A stretch of DNA of 23,147 nt from an uncultured Butyricicoccus sp. (GTDB lineage Bacteria; Bacillota; Clostridia; Oscillospirales; Butyricicoccaceae). Under the pieces are notes generated by a model. That model saw nothing but the letters and a program-made list of their open reading frames with translations. It was not told where the DNA came from and made no database searches. Positions 7,417 through 14,580 of this stretch are shown one piece after another. The position numbers and the translations under genes are program-made. Every line of letters starts with the position of its first letter. The stretch's first letter is position 1. Location of the stretch: contig UQVU01000015.1 of assembly GCA_900544475.1 (NCBI GenBank), positions 1 to 23,147 of the forward strand. Direction: 5' to 3'.

Positions 7417-7481
7417 CTCGCGGCAGGCGCCGCTCCTCTCCCCTGTTTTTCCGCGCAGGCCGCTTATTCCCCAAACACCAC

Positions 7482-7510
7482 TTGCCGTATATCGGGAAAT
7501 TTGCTACAAT
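7482..7510 (+). promoter_or_regulatory. Promoter of the cyclophilin/GDPD-like operon
   Basis: TTGCCG (7482-7487) and TACAAT (7505-7510) are 17 bp apart, about 50 bp before the start codon at 7561. The promoter lies just downstream of the DnaA-box-like cluster. Confidence 0.7.
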
Positions 7511-7560
7511 ACTAATACAGAATGCGACTACACGCAAAATTTTTATGGAGTTGATAAATA

Positions 7561-8079
7561 ATGAGCAATCCTATCGTTACCATCGAAATGGAAAACGGCG
7601 GCATCATCCGCGCCGAACTGTACCCCGAGGTTGCGCCGAACACCGTCCGCAACTTTGTTTCCCTCGCGCAGAAGGGCTTCTATGACGGCACCATCTTCCA
7701 CCGCGTTATCCCGGGCTTCATGATCCAGGGCGGCGACCCGGACGGCACCGGCATGGGCGGCCCGGGCTACGAGATCCGCGGCGAGTTCACCCACAACGGC
7801 TTCCAGAACGACCTGCTGCACACCCGCGGCGTTCTGTCCATGGCCCGCACCGCCGACCCGAACTCCGCCGGCAGCCAGTTCTTCATCATGACCGATGACG
7901 CGCCGCATCTGGACAACGAGTACGCTTCCTTCGGCATGGTCATCGAGGGCATGGACGTTGTTGACGCCATCGTGAACACCAAGCGCGACTGGCACGACCG
8001 TCCGCGCGAGGAGCAGAAGATGAAGTCCGTTACCGTGGATACGCAGGGCGTAGAGTACGAGGCTCCGGAAACCGTCTGA
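7561..8079 (+). CDS. Cyclophilin-type peptidyl-prolyl cis-trans isomerase
   Basis: The 172-residue protein is a single cyclophilin domain without signal peptide, so it should act in the cytoplasm. The core motif FHRVIPGFMIQGGDPDGTG contains the catalytic Arg and the Phe/Met/Gln pocket residues. LSMARTADPNSAGSQFFIM and FGMVIEGMDVVDAI are the other conserved blocks, matching bacterial PpiB-like proteins. It speeds up cis-trans isomerisation of peptidyl-proline bonds during folding. It is preceded by a clear promoter and followed after 45 bp by a GDPD-like gene with no terminator between, so the two are probably co-transcribed up to the terminator at 8878. Confidence 0.95.
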   Translation: MSNPIVTIEMENGGIIRAELYPEVAPNTVRNFVSLAQKGFYDGTIFHRVIPGFMIQGGDPDGTGMGGPGYEIRGEFTHNGFQNDLLHTRGVLSMARTADPNSAGSQFFIMTDDAPHLDNEYASFGMVIEGMDVVDAIVNTKRDWHDRPREEQKMKSVTVDTQGVEYEAPETV

Positions 8080-8124
8080 TTCCGGCTTTCAGCGGACAGA
8101 CTTTCAGAAAGAAGGGAAACGGTA

Positions 8125-8865
8125 TTGCCTTATACCACCAATGACATCTTTGTCCTGTCCGCCGCAGGCTGCATGGGTACCGACCGCGACGGACTGGATT
8201 CCATCCTCGCCGGAAACGAGGAGGGCGCAAAGGGCTGCTGTCTGACGGTCGATATGACCTCGGACGGCCTCGCCGTGCTCTCGTCGGACGGCTATGTGCT
8301 CGCGCCGAACGGCGGCGCCATGACCGTCTGCGACCACACCTACACCGAGCTGCACAAGGCCTGCCCCAAGCTGCTCCCGGTCGGTCAGGCGCTCGACCTC
8401 GCACGCGCGTGCCATTCTAAAATCGCGGTCACGCTGCGCGACCCGTCGCTTCTGCCGCAGATGCGCATGACGCTCCGGCAGACCGATTATCTGGACGACA
8501 CGATTTTCGTCGGTCTGGGGCTGGTGGAGGCGGCGCGAATCGCCTCGGCCAACCCTGACCTGCACATCATGGGCGAAATGCCCGCCGTGCCCGACAACAT
8601 CGCCGCGCTCGTGAACGCCGCGCAGAGCACCGGTCTGTTCGGCCTGCGCGCCGCACCCGTTCACCTGACGCCTCCCCTGCTCCGCGCCTGCCGCGCGGCA
8701 GGACTGTTCACCATGAGCCTGCCCACGAACGACCCGCGCACGCTGGATACGCTCATCCGCGGCAACGTGAACTTCATCGAAACCGCGCGTCCCGACTACG
8801 CCGCGGCGCTTCTGCCCGGCGGAAAGGCGGAGCCGCAGCGCTTCCCCCTACGCGGCATCGACTGA
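8125..8865 (+). CDS. GDPD-like TIM-barrel protein, apparently lacking catalytic residues
   Basis: The 246-residue protein resembles glycerophosphodiester phosphodiesterases in layout: an N-terminal strand (IFVLSAAGC), an internal block GLDSILAGNEEGAKGC, then LTVDMTSDGLAVLSSDG, which lines up with the family's E-x-D...T-x-DG-x-VV-x-HD signature, and later barrel strands (IAVTLRD, HIMGEMP, NVNFIETARPD). The HRG, the metal-binding Glu of E-x-D and the His of HD appear as AGC, Thr41 and Ser54; only Asp43 is kept. It is therefore probably not an active phosphodiesterase and may bind a ligand or protein instead. The start is TTG with GAAGGG about 8 nt before it; no in-frame ATG near the conserved N-terminus competes. 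It is the second gene of an operon with cyclophilin. Confidence 0.6.
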   Translation: MPYTTNDIFVLSAAGCMGTDRDGLDSILAGNEEGAKGCCLTVDMTSDGLAVLSSDGYVLAPNGGAMTVCDHTYTELHKACPKLLPVGQALDLARACHSKIAVTLRDPSLLPQMRMTLRQTDYLDDTIFVGLGLVEAARIASANPDLHIMGEMPAVPDNIAALVNAAQSTGLFGLRAAPVHLTPPLLRACRAAGLFTMSLPTNDPRTLDTLIRGNVNFIETARPDYAAALLPGGKAEPQRFPLRGID

Positions 8866-8877
8866 CAGAATTGACCA

Positions 8878-8916
8878 AAGACACCTTGACGCACATCTGT
8901 GCACGAGGTGTCTTTT
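8878..8916 (+). terminator. Terminator of the cyclophilin/GDPD-like operon
   Basis: AAGACACCT (8878-8886) pairs with AGGTGTCTT (8906-8914), with an inner GCAC/GTGC extension, and is followed by more T. It starts 12 bp after the stop codon. Confidence 0.85.
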
Positions 8917-9075
8917 GCTATATTTTTGTGGTTTTTTCGAATTTATATCGAATTTTTATATAAGCATTTTTTGGCATTTCCTCTTTTTTACGCTTCGGTT
9001 TTGTGATATAATTTTTAATAAAAGGTCATACTTCTCCCTCGCATTCATTTCTGACCCAAAGGGTTGATACTGTAT

Positions 9076-10137
9076 ATGGAAAAAATCAAGCGCCTGTTTC
9101 TCTACGCCGGTGCAAATCCTGAAGAATTTGCGCAGGTCCAGCAGGAGATGCATCTCTACAATTACAACCGGCTTGTCGCGTTTCTCGCGATCAGCATCGT
9201 CTTTCTTCTGATTTCCGCCGTCTATGCGGTTTTCAGCGTTGTGCTCGCGCCCAACCTCCCGGCCTATCTCATCGTGCTCGGCATTTCCTGCCTTCTGCTT
9301 CCGATCACGCTTTATGTCGGACGGCGCAGCAGAGTCGGTCTGCAGATCTGTCTTTCTCTGTTTCTGAGCTCGCTGTATTCGCTCGGCATCTATCTCAGCA
9401 CCGTGACCAGTCCGGGCGGACCGGCAACCGCATTCATCGCCTTTCTGCTCACACTTCCCACGCTGTTCATCTTGCCGCCGCTCGAAAACATGTGCAGCGT
9501 CGTCATCTGGGATATGCTGTTTTTTCTCTTTGTATCCGTCAGCAAGGACGCGAGGATCATCCAGATCGATATGCTCAACGGCATCATATACGGCTGCATC
9601 TCGATCATCGCCTCGACCTATGTCATGCACATGATGATGCAGAATTTCATCACCCGCGCCAGGCTCCGCTACGTTGCGGAAAACGACCAGACCACCGGTC
9701 TGCGCAATCGAAACGCCTTCGAACGCGAGCAGAATGATATTCCCGGCCGCTGCCGGCGCACGCTCAGCTGCGTTTACATGGACATCAACGGCCTGCACGA
9801 GCTGAACAACGCCATGGGGCATCAGGCCGGCGACATCATGCTGCGCGAGGTAGCGGACGAGCTGAAAAAGCAGTTCGGTGACGAGCTGACCTACCGCATG
9901 GGCGGCGACGAATATGTCGCGTTCGCGCCCGACCTGTCCGAGGACAGGCTGCACGAAAAGGTGCGCACCTTCTCCCTCGCCATCGAACAGAAGGATTATC
10001 ACGCCGCTCTCGGCTGGGCAACCTGCGAGACTGCGTCGCTGCGCATGGAAAATCTGCTCCGCATTGCGGAGACCCGTATGTACGAGGCCAAGAGCGCTTA
10101 CTACCGCAATAAAAATAGTGCGCCGCGCGGCCGCTGA
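9076..10137 (+). CDS. Membrane-bound GGDEF protein (probable diguanylate cyclase)
   Basis: The 353-residue protein has about six hydrophobic segments between residues 35 and 195 (for example FLAISIVFLLISAVYAVFSVVL and FIAFLLTLPTLFIL), then a cytoplasmic GGDEF domain. The domain carries TGLRNRNAFE, VYMDINGLHELNNAMGHQAGD and the active-site loop RMGGDEY (276-280). These residues suggest an active cyclase making c-di-GMP. At the position of the usual inhibitory RxxD site the sequence reads FGDE, so product inhibition may be missing. The ligand sensed by the membrane region is unknown. I favour ATG 9076 over an in-frame TTG at 9064: AAAGGG at 9057-9062 is too close to the TTG, and about 13 nt from the ATG is long but tolerable. 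A TATAAT stands near 9007. Confidence 0.88.
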   Translation: MEKIKRLFLYAGANPEEFAQVQQEMHLYNYNRLVAFLAISIVFLLISAVYAVFSVVLAPNLPAYLIVLGISCLLLPITLYVGRRSRVGLQICLSLFLSSLYSLGIYLSTVTSPGGPATAFIAFLLTLPTLFILPPLENMCSVVIWDMLFFLFVSVSKDARIIQIDMLNGIIYGCISIIASTYVMHMMMQNFITRARLRYVAENDQTTGLRNRNAFEREQNDIPGRCRRTLSCVYMDINGLHELNNAMGHQAGDIMLREVADELKKQFGDELTYRMGGDEYVAFAPDLSEDRLHEKVRTFSLAIEQKDYHAALGWATCETASLRMENLLRIAETRMYEAKSAYYRNKNSAPRGR

Positions 10138-10176
10138 TTTTTGGTGAAAATTATTTTCAGACTTCCGTATTTTCCC

Positions 10177-10205
10177 TTGTTTTCTGTATAAAATTCCGTT
10201 ATAAT
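10177..10205 (+). promoter_or_regulatory. Promoter of the pseudopilin gene
   Basis: TTGTTT (10177-10182) and TATAAT (10200-10205) are 17 bp apart and about 30 bp before the start codon, so the gene can be transcribed independently of the GGDEF gene. Confidence 0.75.
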
Positions 10206-10236
10206 AGGGCAGAATCCCAACAAGAAAGGAATTTTT

Positions 10237-10839
10237 ATGCAGAAACTCAAAAAACGCGGCGGCTTTACGCTTGTCGAGCTCATCATCGTGCTCGTTATCC
10301 TCGCCATTCTTGCGGCGCTTCTGATCCCCGCGCTCACCGGTTATATCGACAAGTCGAAACGCGACCAGGTCGTCGCCGAAACCCGTATACTGCACGAGGC
10401 GGTCCAGACCGTCGCCAGCGAAGCGTATGGCTCGGCGGAGTGGCCGTCTAATGGTGCCATTTTTACGATTGCTAATCAGAAAGGCAAAAACGTGACAAAG
10501 CATGAGGATACGGCAACATATGACAACCTCCAAACCCGCTATAACGAAATCGTAAAGCTGGCAGAAGTACCGAGTCTGACCGATGGAACAGGCGATTTCG
10601 TTGCTTTTACTGATACCAAAGGTTCAGTATTCTGTATTCTGTACAACACCGGGCGCGGCCTGCTTGGCGCGTATTTCCGGGAGACCGGCGAATACAAGGT
10701 CTATGATGAACAGAAGAATATCAACAACTATACCACTTGGTACGGAAACTATATCAACTCTGTGATCTCCACCGTGATCGACAGCTCTGCGGAGAGTCCC
10801 TGGTCTCAGCAGATGATTGATTACCATTTGACCCGATAA
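10237..10839 (+). CDS. Orphan type IV pilin-like (pseudopilin) protein
   Basis: The 200-residue protein opens with a class III signal: a short basic leader MQKLKKRGG, then FTLVELIIVLVILAILAALLIPAL. Prepilin peptidase should cut before Phe10, leaving Glu5 of the mature chain (Glu14) for assembly. The C-terminal domain (about 35-200) is not recognisable and could be displayed at the surface. No pilus ATPase, platform protein or peptidase is nearby, so assembly would depend on genes elsewhere. Base composition changes inside the gene: about 60 percent GC in the N-terminal codons and about 42-45 percent GC over 10441-10560. It has its own promoter, AAAGGA before the ATG, and a terminator. The GGDEF neighbour hints at c-di-GMP-linked surface behaviour, which is only an inference. 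Confidence 0.88.
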   Translation: MQKLKKRGGFTLVELIIVLVILAILAALLIPALTGYIDKSKRDQVVAETRILHEAVQTVASEAYGSAEWPSNGAIFTIANQKGKNVTKHEDTATYDNLQTRYNEIVKLAEVPSLTDGTGDFVAFTDTKGSVFCILYNTGRGLLGAYFRETGEYKVYDEQKNINNYTTWYGNYINSVISTVIDSSAESPWSQQMIDYHLTR

Positions 10840-10845
10840 CTTCAA

Positions 10846-10883
10846 AAAAACCGCCCGTTTCCCCATAAAACGAGCGGTTTTTT
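10846..10883 (+). terminator. Terminator of the pseudopilin gene
   Basis: AAACCGC (10848-10854) pairs with GCGGTTT (10874-10880), and CGTTT with AAACG inside it across one mismatch, followed by T. It starts a few bases after the stop codon. Confidence 0.88.
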
Positions 10884-10993
10884 ACTTACTCTTTACGCGG
10901 ATTTCGCGCATATCTCATTTCTTTGCGGTATACTAAATCAAAAATGATAAGTATATGCTGCCGCATTGCGGCCGAACGAAAGGGGGATACACC

Positions 10994-13120
10994 ATGGCAG
11001 AAATCATATGGAATCAGGGCTACACACAGAACCGTGAGCTGTCGTGGCTGGAATTTAATGCGCGTGTGCTCGCGGAGGCGGAGGACGAAACCGTTCCCCT
11101 GCTTGAACGCTTCAAGTTCCTTGCGATTTTTACGAGCAATCTGGACGAGTTTTTCATGATTCGTGTGGGCAGTCTGACCGACATGGCCGCGCTCGAACCG
11201 AACCGCCGCGACAGCAAGTCCGGCCTGACCGCAAGCGAACAGCTCGACCGCATCTACGCCGCCGTTGAGCCGCTTTACGTGCGCCGGGACGCCGCGTTCC
11301 GCGACGTGGACAGCCGCCTCGCCGAGGAGGACCTGCGCCGTATTTCCATGGACAAGATGGACGGCAGCGAGCGCAAATACATCAAGCGCTATTTCGAAAC
11401 CATGATAGCGCCCGTGCTCTCGCCGCAGGTCGTGGACTCGCATCACCCCTTCCCCCACCTTGAGGGCAAGGTGCTGTATATCGCGGCGCTGCTCAGCCAC
11501 AAGAAAACCGAGCGTCTCGGCCTGATTCCCGTGCCCGCTTCCCTGCCGCCGCTTATCTTTCTCCCGAACGACAAACGCCGCTGCCTGATGACCGAGGACA
11601 TCATCCTGGCGTTCGCGGACGATGTTTTCGAGATGTACGATGTGCTCGAAAAAACGGTTTTCTGTGTTACGCGCAACGCCGATGTGCCGCTCGACGATGA
11701 GCCGTTCGGCTCGGAACAGGTCGATCTGCGCCGGAAAATGGAGAAAATGCTGCGTCAGCGCCGCCGCATGGGCGTCGTCCGCGTGGAACTGAGCCGCCCG
11801 GTGTCCTCGCACTTCAAGACGTATTTCCGCGACCGCTTCGAGGTCACGGACGCGCAGATCTTCCTGTCGCGCAACGCGCCGCTGCGCATGGGCTACGCCT
11901 TTTCGCTCGGCGATTACCTGAGCAACGGCCGCCGCTCGCGCCTGTCCGACCCGCCGTTTACGCCGCAGCAGCCTGCCATGCTGCCCGCCGGACAGAGCCT
12001 GCTCAAAGCCGCGCTTCAGCGCGATGTGCTGCTCTCCTACCCGTATGAGAGCATGGAGCCGTTTCTTCAGATGATACGCGAAGCCGCGAACGACCCGGCG
12101 GTGCTTTCCGTGCGCATCACCATCTACCGCCTCGCCAGCAAGGCCAAGCTGGTCGAATACCTGTGCGCCGCCGCCGAGAACGGCAAGGACGTCACGGTTC
12201 TCATCGAGCTGCGCGCCCGCTTCGACGAGCAGAACAACATCGACTGGTCGGAGCGTCTGGAAGAGGCCGGATGCAAAATCATCTACGGCTTCGAGGACTA
12301 CAAGGTGCACTCGAAAATCTGCCTCATCACCCGGCGCGAGCGCAGCGGCATACGCTATATCACGCAGGTCGGCACGGGCAACTACAACGAAAAAACCGCC
12401 CGTCAGTACACCGATGTGTCGCTCGTCACCTCGAGCGAGTCCATCGGCATGGACGCGGCGCAGTTCTTCAACAATATGGCGCTGGGCAACCTGAACGGCC
12501 GCTATAACCGCCTGCTCGTTGCGCCGTCCGGCCTAAAAAGCAGCATTCTCGCGCTGATGAACAACGAGATCGCCAAGGGACGCGACGGCTATATCCTGCT
12601 CAAATTCAACTCGCTGACCGACATCGACATCATCGAAAAGCTGCACGAGGCGTCCATGGCGGGCGTTACCGTGGAAATGATTATCCGCGGCATCTGCTGC
12701 CTGCTGCCCGGCGTCCCCGGCAAGACCGAAAACATCACCGTCAGCAGCATTGTCGGCCGTTTTCTGGAACATTCGCGCATTTATGTGTTCGGCCGCGGCG
12801 AAAATGAGAAAATGTACATTTCCTCCGCCGACATGATGACCCGAAACACCGAGCGCCGCGTAGAAATCGCCTGCCCCATCGACAGCCCCGAGGTCCGCGC
12901 CCGCCTGCACGACATCCTGTTCGCGATGCTGCACGACACCGTCAAGGCGCGTGTGCTCCAGCCGGACGGCAGCTACTCCCGCAAGCCGAGCGTTCCCGAG
13001 CCGCTCTGCGCACAGGACCTGCTGATGCAGCAGGCGGTCAGCATGGCGAGCGAACAGGCGATGCACGCCGCCGAGCGCGGTCTGCTCCCGTGGCTGCGCC
13101 GCCTTTTCGGCAGAAACTAA
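10994..13120 (+). CDS. ppk: Polyphosphate kinase 1
   Basis: The 708-residue protein is a full-length Ppk1. The N-terminal domain begins with NRELSWLEFNARVL and TSNLDEFFMIRVG. The catalytic C-terminal half has VRITIYRLASKAKLVEYLCAAAENGKDVTV, ELRARFDEQNNI and YGFEDYKVHSKICLI, where His439 corresponds to the histidine phosphorylated during catalysis. QVGTGNYNEKTARQYTD completes the phospholipase D-like fold. The enzyme makes polyphosphate from ATP reversibly; the polymer serves in stress survival and phosphate storage. I chose ATG 10994 because AAGGGGG lies upstream; the frame is open for 13 more codons without a site. No ppx lies beside it. It is a single gene between two terminators. Confidence 0.97.
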   Translation: MAEIIWNQGYTQNRELSWLEFNARVLAEAEDETVPLLERFKFLAIFTSNLDEFFMIRVGSLTDMAALEPNRRDSKSGLTASEQLDRIYAAVEPLYVRRDAAFRDVDSRLAEEDLRRISMDKMDGSERKYIKRYFETMIAPVLSPQVVDSHHPFPHLEGKVLYIAALLSHKKTERLGLIPVPASLPPLIFLPNDKRRCLMTEDIILAFADDVFEMYDVLEKTVFCVTRNADVPLDDEPFGSEQVDLRRKMEKMLRQRRRMGVVRVELSRPVSSHFKTYFRDRFEVTDAQIFLSRNAPLRMGYAFSLGDYLSNGRRSRLSDPPFTPQQPAMLPAGQSLLKAALQRDVLLSYPYESMEPFLQMIREAANDPAVLSVRITIYRLASKAKLVEYLCAAAENGKDVTVLIELRARFDEQNNIDWSERLEEAGCKIIYGFEDYKVHSKICLITRRERSGIRYITQVGTGNYNEKTARQYTDVSLVTSSESIGMDAAQFFNNMALGNLNGRYNRLLVAPSGLKSSILALMNNEIAKGRDGYILLKFNSLTDIDIIEKLHEASMAGVTVEMIIRGICCLLPGVPGKTENITVSSIVGRFLEHSRIYVFGRGENEKMYISSADMMTRNTERRVEIACPIDSPEVRARLHDILFAMLHDTVKARVLQPDGSYSRKPSVPEPLCAQDLLMQQAVSMASEQAMHAAERGLLPWLRRLFGRN

Positions 13121-13137
13121 ACCGCTCTCTCCCCCTC

Positions 13138-13169
13138 TCCCGGACGATGATACCCGTCCGGGAATTTTT
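13138..13169 (+). terminator. Terminator of ppk
   Basis: A perfect 9-bp stem, TCCCGGACG (13138-13146) with CGTCCGGGA (13155-13163), is followed by ATTTTTA, 18 bp after the ppk stop. Confidence 0.92.
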
Positions 13170-13171
13170 AT

Positions 13172-13617
13172 GCGTCCTGATATGGTGGAACGCAGTGTAA
13201 CTGCTATTTATTAACATTCTTGCTTTCTGATAAGTCAAAAATGATTTCCATATCTATTACATCTTTATTTTGCAATATATCCGACTGCTATCTTTCCATA
13301 ATAGATTTGCTTTGTTTGATGTATCTTGATATTTCCCGCGATTTTCAAGGATTATTCTGGTTTGTATCTCAGGTTTACCTTGTTTATTCCCGTTTTATGA
13401 ATTGCTATTTTCAGATTTGTTCGAAATTATTCTGATTATTTTGCCTATTCTCTCTGTTTTTCAGGAATATTCTCTGCCTATGTTTTATCAATTTTATTAA
13501 AATGTTATTTTCATATATAATTCATTATTTTATATCTATTCCGCAGTTTATTTTTATTCCATATTATGTTATATTTCTCTTGGTTTTCCCCCTGCATTTT
13601 ATATTCTTGTATAAATA
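13172..13617. other. AT-rich island without a recognised gene
   Basis: About 450 bp between the ppk and pth terminators is strikingly AT-rich (17 of 60 bases are G or C in 13261-13320) and T-rich on the plus strand, while both neighbours are GC-rich. Two plus-strand open frames (near 13220-13435 and 13502-13768) encode only Phe/Ile/Tyr-rich low-complexity sequence, lack good ribosome sites, and the second runs into pth antisense, so I do not call them genes. I see no tRNA, repeat array or terminator inside. Confidence 0.6.
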
Positions 13618-13653
13618 TACAAAAGCCGCCCGGATTGCTGTTTTCCGGACGAC
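13618..13653 (-). terminator. Terminator of pth
   Basis: On the minus strand GTCGTCCGG (13645-13653) pairs with CCGGGCGGC (13625-13633), including G-T pairs, and is followed by TTTTG. It stands just after the pth stop at 13660. Confidence 0.8.
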
Positions 13654-13659
13654 TTTCGC

Positions 13660-14298
13660 TTATATTCTTTTTCCGTTGAAATTCTGTGCTGCGGCGGCGC
13701 ATCCCTTTTCGATGATGCACGCGGCAGCGCTCACAGCGTCCTCGCAGGCCTTGTCGATGGCCTTCTGATCCTCCTGCGGGAACTTGCCGAGCACCCACGC
13801 CGCCAAGTCGTAATCCGGGCGCGGCTTCTTGCCGACGCCGATCTTGACGCGCGGGAAATCCTCACTTCCGAGGTGATAAATGATGTTTTTCAGGCCATTC
13901 TGGCCGCCTGCCGAACCTTTCGGGCGCACTCGAAGCGTGCCGACGTCGAGCGAAACATCATCCGACAGCACGATAACGCGCTCTGGCGGGATTTTGTAGA
14001 ACGCCGCCGCGTCGCGGACCGCCTCGCCGGACAGATTCATGAACGTCTGCGGTTTAAGGAACAGAACGCGCTTTCCGCCGAGCATTCCCTCCCCCGCGAG
14101 CGCCTTGAACTTCATGCGGTCGATTTTCTGGCCGGAACGCGCGCAATAGCTCTCAAGCGCACGGAAACCGGCGTTGTGGCGCGTGTTGTCGTACTGGCTG
14201 CCGGGGTTGCCCAGACCGACCACGATCCACTCGATCGGCTGTACCGGTTTTGCAGCCTTTTCTTCCTCTAATTTCTTAAAAATATCGAATACTGACAT
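13660..14298 (-). CDS. pth: Peptidyl-tRNA hydrolase
   Basis: The 212-residue protein carries the Pth signatures: VVGLGNPGSQYDNTRHNAGF with catalytic His41, LKPQTFMNLSGEAV, LSDDVSLDVG with the supporting Asp, and GSAGGQNGLKNI. The enzyme frees tRNAs from peptides dropped by the ribosome and is essential in most bacteria. It has an unusual N-terminal tail of about 22 residues (SVFDIFKKLEEEKAAKPVQP) before the conserved start. GGAGAG four bases before ATG 14298 supports that start; an in-frame ATG at 14322 has a poorer site. I see no good minus-strand promoter between 14300 and 14466, so transcription may come from the antisense promoter of the peptide locus at 14552-14580. Confidence 0.95.
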   Translation of the reverse strand: MSVFDIFKKLEEEKAAKPVQPIEWIVVGLGNPGSQYDNTRHNAGFRALESYCARSGQKIDRMKFKALAGEGMLGGKRVLFLKPQTFMNLSGEAVRDAAAFYKIPPERVIVLSDDVSLDVGTLRVRPKGSAGGQNGLKNIIYHLGSEDFPRVKIGVGKKPRPDYDLAAWVLGKFPQEDQKAIDKACEDAVSAAACIIEKGCAAAAQNFNGKRI

Positions 14299-14315
14299 GT
14301 TTCTCTCCGAAAAAG

Positions 14316-14344
14316 TTGACATTCTCTGTCATCTCTGTTATAGT
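14316..14344 (+). promoter_or_regulatory. Promoter P1 of the small hydrophobic peptide mRNA
   Basis: TTGACA (14316-14321) and TATAGT (14339-14344) are 17 bp apart, a near-consensus promoter. The expected start is around 14351. The -35 lies only about 20 bp ahead of the pth start codon on the other strand. Confidence 0.8.
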
Positions 14345-14352
14345 TATCAGAC

Positions 14353-14373
14353 GGACACTGCTTCGCGGTTGGC
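14353..14373 (+). repeat. 5' hairpin repeat of the peptide mRNA
   Basis: The predicted mRNA begins with a 21-nt unit GGACACTGCT...GGTTGGC that folds on itself (ACTGC-TTC-GCGGT). The same unit with 18 of 21 identical bases occurs inverted at 14520-14540, where it begins the opposing RNA. Similar 5' hairpins on two facing RNAs suggest a shared role in stability or recognition. Confidence 0.7.
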
Positions 14374-14393
14374 ACTCCTTGTGAAAGGAGTGA
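14374..14393 (+). promoter_or_regulatory. Shine-Dalgarno sequestering hairpin
   Basis: CACTCCTT and AAGGAGTG are exact complements around a short GTGA loop, and the right arm contains the AAAGGAG ribosome site of the peptide ORF at 14400. In the folded mRNA the site would be hidden, as in known type I toxin mRNAs. Translation would need refolding or processing. Confidence 0.75.
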
Positions 14394-14399
14394 TGCTTT

Positions 14400-14471
14400 A
14401 TGAAGAAATTCGTTAGAATTCTGATTTGTATCGCCCTTGTGCTTTACATTTTTGTCATAAAAGCGTACTAA
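14400..14471 (+). CDS. Small hydrophobic peptide, candidate type I toxin
   Basis: The 23-codon ORF encodes a peptide starting MKKFVRILICIALVLY and ending VIKAY. It has two lysines and an arginine at the N-terminus, a run of about 15 hydrophobic residues, and a basic/aromatic end, so it could insert in the membrane. A strong ribosome site (GAAAGGAG) lies about 10 nt upstream inside a perfect hairpin, and a near-consensus promoter lies 56 bp upstream of the ATG. The stop codon lies in the left arm of a 9-bp inverted repeat. An opposing promoter at 14552-14580 should make an antisense RNA. I do not recognise the peptide as a member of a named family such as Fst, TxpA or BsrG; the toxin role is inferred from architecture. 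Confidence 0.65.
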   Translation: MKKFVRILICIALVLYIFVIKAY

Positions 14472-14499
14472 CCGCCCGGTTGCCGCCAGACGGTTAGTA
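14466..14499. terminator. Inverted repeat, possible bidirectional terminator
   Basis: TACTAACCG (14466-14474) pairs exactly with CGGTTAGTA (14491-14499). On the minus strand it is followed by CGCTTTTA, on the plus strand by TTTC, so it may end the antisense RNA and weakly the sense RNA. The peptide ORF stop is inside the left arm. Confidence 0.55.
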
Positions 14500-14545
14500 T
14501 TTCAATAATCAACCCAAAGGCCAACCGCATAGCGGTGTCCTTTAT
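14466..14545 (-). ncRNA. Putative antisense (antitoxin) RNA opposing the peptide ORF
   Basis: A perfect promoter at 14552-14580 should start a minus-strand RNA near 14545, running back toward the peptide ORF. Its 5' end carries the copy of the 21-nt hairpin unit (14520-14540). The 3' end is uncertain: it may stop at the inverted repeat (about 80 nt) or read through the peptide ORF into pth. Overlap with the 3' part of the sense mRNA would allow RNA-RNA pairing. Confidence 0.5.
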
Positions 14546-14551
14546 ATTATC

Positions 14552-14580
14552 ATTATACCCGCTCGTTTCCGCTCTGTCAA
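14552..14580 (-). promoter_or_regulatory. Consensus promoter P2 facing the peptide ORF
   Basis: On the minus strand TTGACA (14575-14580) and TATAAT (14552-14557) are 17 bp apart, an exact consensus match. It lies between the fakA stop and the peptide locus and points toward the peptide ORF and pth. Confidence 0.85.

Noticed and set aside
13220..13768. Two hydrophobic plus-strand open frames in the AT-rich island
   Set aside because: Phe/Ile/Tyr-rich sequence is what T-rich DNA encodes by chance. They lack ribosome sites, and the second runs into pth antisense.
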